DNA of 56,097 bases, taken from Planctomycetaceae bacterium. GTDB taxonomy: Bacteria > Planctomycetota > Planctomycetia > Planctomycetales > Planctomycetaceae. Below are positions 28,057 through 37,350 of this stretch, piece after piece (the stretch's first letter is position 1; every line of letters begins with the position of its first letter). The notes under the pieces are model-generated. The model did not search any database. It saw only the letters and a program-made list of their open reading frames with translations, and was not told where the DNA came from. Both the position numbers and the translations under genes were made by a program. The stretch covers positions 1 through 56,097 of the forward strand of contig JABURQ010000046.1 of NCBI GenBank assembly GCA_014762625.1. The letters are read 5' to 3'.

Positions 28057-28824
28057 ATGAGCAGATATCTTATGAACCCCCAGGAATTAAAAGCCCATTA
28101 CGATCGCGACGGCTTTCTCGTCGTGCCGCAATTTCTTCCCGACGAAGACTTCGCCGAACTGAAGAGAGAACTCGATCACTATATCCAGACGGTCGTTCCC
28201 ACGCTCCCGGACAGTGACGCGTTCTATGTCGATAAATCTCGTCCGGAGACTCTGAAGCAGTTACAGCATATGGGTGGCGATCCGTTCTTCAGGGAATACG
28301 CGAATCATCCACGCTGGAAAGAACTGGCCGAACTGCTGCTCGGCGAAGAGGCGAACTCGCGGGGGGCGGAATGGTTTAACAAGCCGGCGGGAACCAACGC
28401 ACCGACACCCGCCCACCAGGACAACTACTATTTCAACTTCGATCCGCCGAACGTGCTAACCATGTGGCTGGCACTGGAAGACGTGGACGAAGAGAACGGT
28501 TGCCTGCGGTACGTTCGTGGTTCCCATCGGCAGGGACGCCGGCCGCATGCATCCAGCCAGGTCCTCGGGTTCTCACAGGGGATCACCGACTTCGGTCCGG
28601 AGGACGAAGCGAATGAAGTCTGTATGAGTCTCAAAGCAAACGACTTATTGATCCATCACGGATGGACCGTTCATCGTGCGGAACCGAATCGCTCCACGAC
28701 GCGCCATCGGCCCTCTTTCGCCATTGTGTTTCAGGGGGTCAGTTGCCAGATCGATGACGAAGGCCGCCAGCGATACGAAGCAGAGATGCGGGCTCAACAC
28801 GAAGCACTGGGACTCAAAAACTGA
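28057..28824 (+). CDS. Phytanoyl-CoA dioxygenase (PhyH) family Fe(II)/2-oxoglutarate enzyme
   Basis: 255-residue cytoplasmic enzyme of the double-stranded beta-helix type. The iron triad is visible: H120-x-D122 in AHQDNYYF and H206 in HHGWTVHRAEPN, with an Arg (TTRHRPSF) ten or so residues later for 2-oxoglutarate. GSHRQGRRPH follows the usual GSH turn. Family members hydroxylate alkyl, amino-acid or phosphonate-type substrates with O2 and 2-oxoglutarate. Its neighbour 20 nt downstream is an amidohydrolase::aminotransferase fusion, which suggests oxidation of an amine or amino-alcohol substrate before further breakdown; that is inference. Two Met codons lie at 28057 and 28072; the first is used here. 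Confidence 0.9.
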   Translation: MSRYLMNPQELKAHYDRDGFLVVPQFLPDEDFAELKRELDHYIQTVVPTLPDSDAFYVDKSRPETLKQLQHMGGDPFFREYANHPRWKELAELLLGEEANSRGAEWFNKPAGTNAPTPAHQDNYYFNFDPPNVLTMWLALEDVDEENGCLRYVRGSHRQGRRPHASSQVLGFSQGITDFGPEDEANEVCMSLKANDLLIHHGWTVHRAEPNRSTTRHRPSFAIVFQGVSCQIDDEGRQRYEAEMRAQHEALGLKN

Positions 28825-28844
28825 TCTCGCGGCGGAATTCTCTC

Positions 28845-31235
28845 ATGACTGACAGTGAGCCTGCGGCAGACACCTTCCCCGTCTTGAACTCTGCCGACGT
28901 CTTCCGGTTTCCTGCCCGCGATGAAGATCGCAGGCTATTCGAGCGGTTGCTGCAAGACTTTGTTCCGCCGGATGCGTTTGACGCTCACGCGCATCTGTAC
29001 GACCTGAGGCATCTTGCTCCGGCGGCCCGGCCAGAGAACTTCGCGGTCTCTCCCGAAATCGGACTCGAGCAGTTGATCGAGAAAATGCAGCAATGGATGG
29101 GTGACCGTGTCGTCAGCGATGGTCTCTACTTTCCGTTCCCGATGAAGCACGTTGATTGCACCGCCGCCAACCGATTTCTGGCGGAAACCCTGAAGGACCA
29201 TCCCGGTTCGCGCGGCCTGATGCTGGTGCGTCCGCAGGACGACCCGGCCGAAGTCGAACGGGAATTCCGGGAGTGCGGTTTCGCCGGGTTCAAGGTGTAT
29301 CATGTTTTTGCCGATCGACCTGAAACCTTCCTTGCGGAACAGCACGAATTCCTGCCGGAATGGCTCTGGGAGCTGAGCCACCAGTACGGGGCCTGCATCA
29401 TGATGCACATGGTCTTGCCCCGGGCGCTGGCTGATCCGCGGAACCAGACATACATCCGGCAGCATTGTCTGAAGTACCCTGATGCGAAGCTGATTCTCGC
29501 CCACGCCGCACGCGGCTTTAATGCGGGACACACCGTGGAAGGGATTCATTCTCTTCGTGGTCTGGACAACGTCTGGTACGACACATCCGCAGTCTGTGAA
29601 CCAAGTGCCTTGGAAGCCATTCTGGAAACTTGCGGGCCGACTCGGTTGATGTATGGCAGCGACTTCCCCGTTTCGGAACTGCGAGGACGCTGTGTCTCGA
29701 TCGGCGATGGATTCTATTGGCTCCACGACGACAACGCCGAATGGGATGGCTGGTTACACGCTCAGCCGACACTGGTGGGGATTGAATCGCTCCTCGCACT
29801 ACAGCAGGCCTGCCGCACGCTGAAGCTGATCGACCGCGACATCGAAAAGATTTTCGATACCAACGCACGGCAGTTACTTGGTCTGCGTGAATCGACCGGA
29901 GAAAACGTTCAAGATCAGTACCAGCAGGCGAAACAGATCATTCCGGGAGGAACCCAACTGCTTTCCAAGCGGCCGGAGATGTTCGCTCCTGGCCAGTGGC
30001 CCGCTTACTTCGAACAGGCCATCGGTTGCGAAGTGATCGACAATGACGGGCGGCGATTGATCGACATGTCTCACTGCGGGATTCTCTCCTGCATTCTGGG
30101 GTTTGCCGATCCGGACGTGAATGCAGCCGTCATTCGCCGCGTCCATCTAGGAGCGATGTCGACGCAGCAGACCTTCGATGAGGTGGAACTCGCCAGGCTG
30201 CTGACCGAGATCCATCCCTGGGCCGACCAGGCGCGTTTCACCCGCAGCGGCGGCGAAGCGATGGCCGTCGCTGTGCGGATTGCCCGGGCTCATTCGAGGC
30301 GCAGTAAACTGGCAGTGTGCGGCTATCACGGCTGGCACGACTGGTATCTGGCGGCGAATCTGCCTGTTGTCACTGACGCGGAAGACCAATCCAGTCGTCA
30401 ACTTGACTCGCATCTGCTGCCCGGACTCGAAGCCCGTGGTGTTCCTACCGAACTGGCCGGCACGGTCGAGACGTTCCGCTACAATCAGCTCGAAGAACTG
30501 GACGCAGCCCTTGCTCGTTGCGGCGACGACCTGGCGGCCATCGTGATGGAACCGACCCGCGGCGTCGATCCAGCGCCGGGATTTCTGGAAGGCGTCCGCG
30601 AACGGGCCGACCGCGCCGGTGTGCCGCTGATCTTCGACGAGATCTCGGCCGGCTGGCGCTACTGTCTCGGCGGGGCACATCGGCTGTACGGCGTGAATCC
30701 CGATCTCGCGGTTTTCGCGAAGGCGATGAGTAACGGTTTCGCCATGGGAGCCATCATCGGCCGGGAAGAAATCATGCAGGCGTGCCAGGAGTCGTTCGTT
30801 TCCAGCACCTACTGGACCGAAGGAATCGGACCGGCGGCCGCTGTCGCGGCGATCAGAAAGATGATGCGCGTCGATGTGCCGAGGCATCTGCATCAACTCG
30901 GCACGCGCGTCATGGAGGGCTGGCGGTCGCTGGCCGAAAAGCACGGTTTGCCGATCACCGTTGCCGGTCGTCCTGCCTCCTGCCGGTTTCAGTTCGAGCA
31001 TCCCGAGAATGCAGCCCTGCTGACCCTGATGACGACGCTGATGCTCGATCGAGGATACTTGGCCGCGGGAAGCTGTTCGATCACCTGGGCTCATCAAATG
31101 CAACAAGTCGAGCGGTATCTGACAGCTCTCGATCAGGTGTTTGAAGAGCTGGCGGAAGCGATCGCGAGGGACGACATCCCTGCGCGACTCAAAGGACCGG
31201 TCAAGCATAGCGGTTTCCAGCGACTGGTTGACTGA
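28845..31235 (+). CDS. Amidohydrolase :: class III PLP aminotransferase fusion
   Basis: 796-residue two-enzyme protein. Residues about 40-345 form an amidohydrolase-2-like TIM barrel with metal-binding DAHAHLYD, MMHMVL, ILAHAARG and YGSDFPVSE. Residues about 360-790 form a fold-type I, class III aminotransferase close to glutamate-1-semialdehyde aminomutases: PGGTQLLSKRPEMF, SGGEAMAVAVRIARAHS, CGYHGWHDWYLA, IVMEPTRG, IFDEISAGWR and PLP-lysine K626 in AVFAKAMSNG. The open frame is continuous through the junction, so this is a real fusion. It probably hydrolyses or decarboxylates a cyclic or amide intermediate and transfers or shifts an amino group. It lies in a 20-nt-spaced run with PhyH and the PD40 gene. 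Substrate unknown. Confidence 0.9.
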   Translation: MTDSEPAADTFPVLNSADVFRFPARDEDRRLFERLLQDFVPPDAFDAHAHLYDLRHLAPAARPENFAVSPEIGLEQLIEKMQQWMGDRVVSDGLYFPFPMKHVDCTAANRFLAETLKDHPGSRGLMLVRPQDDPAEVEREFRECGFAGFKVYHVFADRPETFLAEQHEFLPEWLWELSHQYGACIMMHMVLPRALADPRNQTYIRQHCLKYPDAKLILAHAARGFNAGHTVEGIHSLRGLDNVWYDTSAVCEPSALEAILETCGPTRLMYGSDFPVSELRGRCVSIGDGFYWLHDDNAEWDGWLHAQPTLVGIESLLALQQACRTLKLIDRDIEKIFDTNARQLLGLRESTGENVQDQYQQAKQIIPGGTQLLSKRPEMFAPGQWPAYFEQAIGCEVIDNDGRRLIDMSHCGILSCILGFADPDVNAAVIRRVHLGAMSTQQTFDEVELARLLTEIHPWADQARFTRSGGEAMAVAVRIARAHSRRSKLAVCGYHGWHDWYLAANLPVVTDAEDQSSRQLDSHLLPGLEARGVPTELAGTVETFRYNQLEELDAALARCGDDLAAIVMEPTRGVDPAPGFLEGVRERADRAGVPLIFDEISAGWRYCLGGAHRLYGVNPDLAVFAKAMSNGFAMGAIIGREEIMQACQESFVSSTYWTEGIGPAAAVAAIRKMMRVDVPRHLHQLGTRVMEGWRSLAEKHGLPITVAGRPASCRFQFEHPENAALLTLMTTLMLDRGYLAAGSCSITWAHQMQQVERYLTALDQVFEELAEAIARDDIPARLKGPVKHSGFQRLVD

Positions 31236-31255
31236 AAGACGATAGCAGGTCGCTC

Positions 31256-32440
31256 GTGACAATATCACAGCAAGACACAATGTCCCAACACAGCTCGATG
31301 TTTTGGCAGTCCTGCATTCGTGGGGTGTTGCTCTTGCTGTTGATCTCGCATGCAGTATGCAGCGTCCTGGCAGAGGAGGAAACCACGCTTGTGTTTTCGG
31401 TGCGCAAGTGGGAGGGCGAGTATGAATCGCGTGATGTTCCTGGTGGTGTAAAAACAACCCCGTCGACATCGTCGATCTATTCGATTCGCGCCGATGGGAC
31501 CGGGTTGAGCAAGCTTGTGGAAATCGAGAATGCGGTCTGTGCAGCGCCCGTGTTCAGTCCAGATGGTAAGTGGCTGTACTTTCAATCGAATGCGTCGGGC
31601 AATTATCAGCTGTACCGCTGCCGGCCAGATGGGACGAAACGAGAGCAACTCACGTCCGATCAGCGACCTGGGCCTCCCTGGAAGACTGTCTACGGCCTGC
31701 AAATGACAGCCACAGGACAACTTCTGTGCACAGTCTTTGATGGAAAACAGGGTTGCGTCGCAGTGCTCTCCCCCGATGGTTCCCAGATGAATCTGGTCGC
31801 ACCACACCTGGGCTACCTGTACATGTCGGCAATGAGCCCGCGCGGCGATGCGTTGATCGCATCGGGGCCGGCTAGCGGCTACCGGTTGTGGCTGATGAAG
31901 CTTCCCGACGCGTTTCGAAACGGCGCTGACCGGTTGACCAGACCAACCGTCAATCTGGCTCCGCAGCACCCGGAGTCTTTTGCTCCTCAATTCACTCCGG
32001 ATGGAAAGACCATTGTTTATTTCCGCCGCGACGGCGACATTTATCGTGTCGAATCCGACGGCACCGGGCATCAGCGGTTGACCACTGGCAATCAATACGT
32101 TGAGTTTCGTCTTTCACCTGAGGACCACCACGGTTCCACGGACGGTCCGCAGGTATCTCCTGACGGAAAGAAGGTCGCCTTCATTGCGTTGCGAGGCGGC
32201 GTTCCACAGGTTTGTACGATTGACATTGATGGTTCCCACCTGCAGCAGTTGACCAGTCGCGACACGGCTTGCGGACGAGTGCGGTGGAGTCCTGACGGCA
32301 AACGAATCGCCTTCGTCTCGTTCGTCGGCAAGTACCCGCAACTGTTTCTGATTGATGCGGACGGGGGGATGCCCAAGCAGTTGACCAGCGTTAACGGCGC
32401 CATCTATTTCGTGAATTGGAAACAGCAGAGTTCAAAGTAG
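31256..32440 (+). CDS. Secreted PD40/TolB-like beta-propeller protein
   Basis: 394 residues with an N-terminal hydrophobic segment ending near AVCSVLAEEE, so exported or anchored. At least five PD40-type blades with the SPDGK-x-L/I-x-F pattern are seen (FSPDGKWLYFQSNASGNYQL, FTPDGKTIVYFRRDGDIYRV, VSPDGKKVAFIALRGGVPQV, WSPDGKRIAFVSF). TolB-like propellers bind proteins or peptides; a substrate-binding or sensor role is possible. It starts at GTG 31256 or ATG 31280; both give the same signal. It follows the fusion gene by 20 nt and probably ends the operon. Confidence 0.85.
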   Translation: MTISQQDTMSQHSSMFWQSCIRGVLLLLLISHAVCSVLAEEETTLVFSVRKWEGEYESRDVPGGVKTTPSTSSIYSIRADGTGLSKLVEIENAVCAAPVFSPDGKWLYFQSNASGNYQLYRCRPDGTKREQLTSDQRPGPPWKTVYGLQMTATGQLLCTVFDGKQGCVAVLSPDGSQMNLVAPHLGYLYMSAMSPRGDALIASGPASGYRLWLMKLPDAFRNGADRLTRPTVNLAPQHPESFAPQFTPDGKTIVYFRRDGDIYRVESDGTGHQRLTTGNQYVEFRLSPEDHHGSTDGPQVSPDGKKVAFIALRGGVPQVCTIDIDGSHLQQLTSRDTACGRVRWSPDGKRIAFVSFVGKYPQLFLIDADGGMPKQLTSVNGAIYFVNWKQQSSK

Positions 32441-32479
32441 CGATCGTCCTGATTGCCGGATACAGCGGCGTTGCCACGG

Positions 32480-32674
32480 CTAACATCGCTGGTTGATCCA
32501 CCGACGCTCCCGCTTCCATCGGATCCAGGTCGATTCCTCGACCTCCAACTTCTGCAACACTTCTCCCAAAGTCTTGCCTGCTGAAAGCTTGGCTTCACCC
32601 TCCTGAAGCAGCTTCACAATTTGCTCAGACTTACGTCGTCGTCGCTTCGGCATGAGAGTCTCCTTGACCATCAT
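32480..32674 (-). pseudogene. IS3-family transposase orfA remnant
   Basis: The reading frame MPKRRRRKSEQIVKLLQEGE, continuing AKLSAGKTLGEVLQKLEVEESTWIRWKR, is the helix-turn-helix start of an IS3-type OrfA. After about 55 residues the similarity stops and the frame ends without the usual leucine-zipper region, and no orfB is present. Upstream (about 32675-32750) lies sequence that may be the old IS end. A recent insertion is unlikely since most of the element is lost. It sits between the PD40 gene and the aldo/keto reductase, at the boundary of a region of different composition. Confidence 0.75.
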
Positions 32675-32782
32675 CGGTCGGTTAGACTCTCATAACACAT
32701 GGACTGGAAAAAGGGGAGTACGTCACGAGGGCACGAAGTCGTCTACTCTCCAGGGCGTATCATCGACACTACCCTGAATGCT

Positions 32783-33856
<1,074 letters not shown>

Positions 33857-33905
33857 TCAACATCGGTTCCTCAAAGGTCAAGTTCTCTAGATAAAGACGG
33901 TTTGA

Positions 33906-34103
33906 GTGACCATTGCACTCCCGCTGAAAGGGGGGAGTAAACAGGTCGATAAATCCGATGACAGACATAAGAATCAGCGATCAATCCATCTGAAGCCAGA
34001 TATTTCTCAACTCTTGCAAGAGATCGAAGACGGAGAACCGAAAGACTTCGCTAATCGTTTCGATGCACTACTTGTCTCGAAGTTGCAGGACATGTTGCCG
34101 TAG
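33906..34103 (+). CDS. Doubtful small ORF or gene remnant
   Basis: 65 codons from ATG 33906, with a coding-like second half (DISQLLQEIEDGEPKDFANR) rich in Glu/Asp and Leu and with G/A-starting codons. It overlaps the 3' end of the convergent acyltransferase by 36 nt. No family was recognised. It may be the tail of a lost gene. The region from 33773 to 34067 is otherwise empty. Confidence 0.25.
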   Translation: MTIALPLKGGSKQVDKSDDRHKNQRSIHLKPDISQLLQEIEDGEPKDFANRFDALLVSKLQDMLP

Positions 34104-34784
34104 GGTCTCGGTAGCACATCTGATGTCTTCGGTTGCAGGACGTGTCAGCCCGAGTTGCTTAGCCGACTGACATGGACCGATGCGGACCTCGATCCTGGTC
34201 CTCAAGCGTGGCAACCACGCGTTAGGTGGAAATGCGACATACGCTCCGTGAATGAACACGGGGACTACGGGAACATCACATCGCGTCAGCAGGATGGCAA
34301 TACCGGGCTTAAACTTTTGCAAATTTCCGTCAAGAGAGCGTCTGCCTTCAGGAAACCAAACCAAGTTATCACCTTGTTCTAAAATTGTGACTGCCGGAGC
34401 GAGCGCGGTGAAGTCCTCATCAATCGGAATGACTCGGGTAAGCCAACTCAGGAAGCGGCGCAGCCGATTACGCAAGACCGTACTCTGTTTTCCCGCGCAA
34501 TATGTCTGCTGAAGTAGGGACAAAGGCAGGGCTGCTCCGAGAATAAGGGGGTCGAGCGGACTGGCGTGATTCGGAGCGATAATGAACGGTCCCGACGCAG
34601 GAAGATGTTTGCCACCAACGACAGACAACCGAAACAGGAATCGTATTAATACCCAGTTGACGACATACCAAAGTGCGTGGGCGATCTGCGCGAGCGAACT
34701 TCGCGGTCGAAGCCATCGGCGCTGTCGATCTTCGAGCCACCGCTCAGGGTGCTCCAACACATCTTGGTACCTGTTGTAGTTCAT
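34068..34784 (-). CDS. Lysophospholipid acyltransferase (PlsC-like)
   Basis: 238-residue membrane-associated acyltransferase that would move a fatty-acyl group to a lysophospholipid or glycerol-phosphate. Motif HX4D is at H73 and D78 (NHASPLDP), block II FLSWLTRVIPID follows, FPEGRRS at about 144-150 is the third block and VVPVFIHGAY the fourth. A hydrophobic helix lies at about 35-52. The open frame continues 97 codons upstream to 35075, but that part lacks homology and would overlap the oleate hydratase end, so MNYNRYQDVLEHPERW at 34784 is taken as start. The neighbour is an oleate hydratase, giving a fatty-acid context. Confidence 0.85.
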   Translation of the reverse strand: MNYNRYQDVLEHPERWLEDRQRRWLRPRSSLAQIAHALWYVVNWVLIRFLFRLSVVGGKHLPASGPFIIAPNHASPLDPLILGAALPLSLLQQTYCAGKQSTVLRNRLRRFLSWLTRVIPIDEDFTALAPAVTILEQGDNLVWFPEGRRSLDGNLQKFKPGIAILLTRCDVPVVPVFIHGAYVAFPPNAWLPRLRTRIEVRIGPCQSAKQLGLTRPATEDIRCATETLRQHVLQLRDK

Positions 34785-35044
34785 TCGATGACAGCACGCT
34801 TTCGCAACGGCGGATCTGCAATGTCCTAGACTTACTGTGCGATGCGATACATTGAAAATTTCGGGAAGATAATGTTCTCTCGATTTGATTGTAACTCTCT
34901 GAAAATCGGCGTGCAAAGCGGATCTTCGACAGGTATGGGCGACCGCTGCACTCAAAAATAAAGGGGCAAAGTTCACAGGGCGATGATCCCATGAGGCTTG
35001 GTCATGACTTAGAGCTGTCGATAAATATGGGCTTCGTCTGCCTC

Positions 35045-36637
35045 CTACTTGATCAATGTCCATAATGCCCGCCATAACACGGCCGGGTTTCGGTCTCCAC
35101 GGTAGATTGGCGTTTCCTGCTGCTTGAGGTCAAGCAGTTTGTAAACAGCTCGTTGAGCACTGCGAATCGAATACTCGACTGTGAACACACAGTCCTTCGG
35201 GATTTCCGTAAACTGTCCCAGAAATGCGAAGTTCTTGGCCTGCTTTGGAACGACTTCAGGTCGATCTCCCGCCTGGCGTGGCATAAACTGGCTTGTGATA
35301 AAAGGCATCATGCAGGGAATACAGTTGGCTCCAGCAAAAAACCTTGTTGCACGATCGCCCAGCCGAAGATGGTGGGCCAGTTCCGCTAACAGTTCCTCGC
35401 CACTGCACTCTGACATTTTTTTCTTTACAGAATCTCCAATTCGATCACCGAACAAGCCGTATCCCCAAAAAACATCGACGTCCTCTGGTTGATTGAGGAA
35501 ATGAGGTTGGTGAGCCAGTACGACTGACAATCTCCAACTGGAATCCTTGAATGTGACCAACCCACCTGTTCCCGCGCGATTTCCGGTGAATTCTTCCATA
35601 AACCGGAAAAAGTCGTGGTTGCGAAGGGTGACAGTGAACGATTCCCACTTGGTTTGGTCGATGCGAGAACAGAAAGCTTGCGGATTACCGAAATCCGGAG
35701 ACTGGGAAGCAATGTTCTTCCAGAGTTGCCAGGAACCGATGGATTCTGTCTGTAACTTTGGAGGCGTTTGCATACTCCCCAGGCTGGAATTCTCTGTCAT
35801 TGACCCAAGTGTTACGAACAGAAAATCCTGGGCTCTCAATGCGAGTTCCGTCTCTTTTCCATGTACGCGAACTCGCAAGCTTCTCGCCTTAAATTGCGAA
35901 TCCTGAAGTTCAAATTCGATATCGGTCACTTCGGTCTGCATCCGAAAATTGACACCCTGGTTTTGCAACCACTCAAACAGAGGCAGGATCAAAGAATCAT
36001 ATTGGTTATATTTGGTTCGCAGGATCCCTTCTAACCGATTTAACCCCGGAAACAGGTGTATGAATCGATGCATGTAACGACGCATTTCAGCCACCGCATG
36101 CCACGGCTGAAATGCAAACATCGTGCTCCACATGATCCAGAAGTTTGTTTGCAGAAAATCGAGGGAGAAGTATTCCTGGATAGTCGTCGTGCCCAGTGAT
36201 TCTTCATTTGCGAGAAGAAGCCGACCAAGTTCCCACTTGTTCCTAAAATTCAAGCCGAACTGCGGAGCCTCAATCTTCTGACCGGTACGCACCAGACGAC
36301 TCTTTGAAGAGGTGACATATTGTCGTGAAAACTCCTTGATCTCAGCAGACACGCTCTTCTGACTGTCAGTCAGCGTGGGGATGGAATCAAATAAATCGAA
36401 TGTGCAACCGAAATGCTCTTCAAACATTCGGCCACCTCGAATCAAGTAGCCGGTTTCGGGGGAGCCACTCCCATCCAGGCTTCCCCCCAGTCGGTCTGAC
36501 TGTTCCAAAATATGAATGTTGCTGCCTGAAACTTGCCCCTCACGGATCAGCAACGCTGCTGCTGACATTGCAGCAATCCCTCCGCCGACAAGATAAAATT
36601 GTGAAGTCTCCCTGTCGAAGCCAGTTGATGTTGGCAT
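35045..36637 (-). CDS. ohyA: Oleate hydratase (FAD-dependent)
   Basis: 530-residue fatty-acid hydratase, once called myosin-cross-reactive antigen. It adds water across the cis-9 double bond of oleic or linoleic acid to give 10-hydroxy acids, with FAD as structural cofactor. The dinucleotide-binding GGGIAAMSAAALL lies at about 18-30, and the diagnostic block RGGRMFEEHFGCTFDLFDSI at about 67-86 is nearly unchanged from known enzymes. FVTLGSMTENSSLG and the C-terminal TEIPKDCVFTVEYSIRSAQ are also typical. No signal peptide is present. Composition is more AT-rich than the flanking planctomycete genes, which hints at transfer. It ends near the acyltransferase gene, and a small ORF lies 71 nt upstream. 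Confidence 0.95.
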   Translation of the reverse strand: MPTSTGFDRETSQFYLVGGGIAAMSAAALLIREGQVSGSNIHILEQSDRLGGSLDGSGSPETGYLIRGGRMFEEHFGCTFDLFDSIPTLTDSQKSVSAEIKEFSRQYVTSSKSRLVRTGQKIEAPQFGLNFRNKWELGRLLLANEESLGTTTIQEYFSLDFLQTNFWIMWSTMFAFQPWHAVAEMRRYMHRFIHLFPGLNRLEGILRTKYNQYDSLILPLFEWLQNQGVNFRMQTEVTDIEFELQDSQFKARSLRVRVHGKETELALRAQDFLFVTLGSMTENSSLGSMQTPPKLQTESIGSWQLWKNIASQSPDFGNPQAFCSRIDQTKWESFTVTLRNHDFFRFMEEFTGNRAGTGGLVTFKDSSWRLSVVLAHQPHFLNQPEDVDVFWGYGLFGDRIGDSVKKKMSECSGEELLAELAHHLRLGDRATRFFAGANCIPCMMPFITSQFMPRQAGDRPEVVPKQAKNFAFLGQFTEIPKDCVFTVEYSIRSAQRAVYKLLDLKQQETPIYRGDRNPAVLWRALWTLIK

Positions 36638-36708
36638 GAAGAGCCGTCTTTCCCGCGGAGAGATGGGTTATGCTGCAAGAATGCATGCTGAATCCAAAGT
36701 GTTCCACA

Positions 36709-36951
36709 TCAGTCACCGGTTTCGGATCGTCCCTCCAGCGGTTGCGTTCCCGGGGTATCACTCTCATCAGTCTCCTCTGATTCGAGGAGTAATGCTTCCA
36801 TTGCTTCGTTGGCATCTTCCCATGAATGATACGGGCCTGAATCGACCAGTTGAACTCCCGCGCGGTGTGCGGCTTCTTCGGCCATTTCATTCTCTGGATG
36901 TTCGAGGATTCTCCAGCCATTTTCGTCTTCGACAATGCAATATTGAGTCAT
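36709..36951 (-). CDS. Small acidic protein of unknown function
   Basis: 80 residues, strongly acidic, with no signal peptide. The N-terminal half MTQYCIVEDENGWRILEHPE looks folded, followed by YHSWEDANEAMEALL, a helix. The last 20 residues are polar and disordered. No family is recognised with confidence. The start is ATG 36951, with a promoter-like pair about 50 nt upstream. It precedes the oleate hydratase gene by 71 nt on the same strand, so the two may be co-transcribed. Confidence 0.65.
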   Translation of the reverse strand: MTQYCIVEDENGWRILEHPENEMAEEAAHRAGVQLVDSGPYHSWEDANEAMEALLLESEETDESDTPGTQPLEGRSETGD

Positions 36952-37350
36952 AAATTCGTTCCTTGGTGGTATGTCACATTGAGATTTGCCTGCTAATCTA
37001 ATTAGACCTTCTCAGATTGACTCGATCAACAAGGTGATTTTCCTAACCGATAATGAACAGTCCAATGTGGTGATGCAAATTTCCGTTAACTCCCGCAGTT
37101 GAGCTCACCTTCGATTCTTGAGTGATTTCCCGCTTCGATCGATGGTCTGAGCGACCGCTGAAGTCAACGGGTAGGTGGAAGTGCACTGGTCGCTACTCTC
37201 CTTAGAATATACGCCAATCATACTGCCATTCGTGTCAGCCAACTGCCTATCGAAGGTGTATTGGTTTGTCCGTACCGTGGAAGTTGACCGGCGAAGTCTG
37301 AGGGGAGAAGTTGCATTATTTTCGAGACTGAAAGTTAGCTTTACACGCCG
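36952..37350. other. Intergenic spacer, upstream of the small acidic gene
   Basis: 399 nt without a credible gene. Apart from the promoter-like pair at 37001-37029 no repeat, RNA fold or ORF was seen. The right end should contain the 3' end of the minus-strand hydrolase transcript. Confidence 0.45.
37001..37029 (-). promoter_or_regulatory. Putative sigma-70-type promoter for the 80-residue protein gene
   Basis: On the minus strand TTGATC (37029-37024) is followed after exactly 17 nt by TCTAAT (37006-37001). Transcription would begin near 36994, giving a leader of about 43 nt before the ATG at 36951. The -35 matches the consensus at four of six bases and the -10 at five. This is plausible but unproven. 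Confidence 0.35.

Noticed and set aside
30147-31469. 440-codon open frame on the minus strand
   Set aside because: It lies opposite the amidohydrolase::aminotransferase fusion, whose domains and catalytic residues are clear. The antisense translation is Arg/His-rich with no family.
34785-35075. 97-codon N-terminal extension of the acyltransferase
   Set aside because: No homology, overlaps the oleate hydratase end, and a good start lies at 34784.
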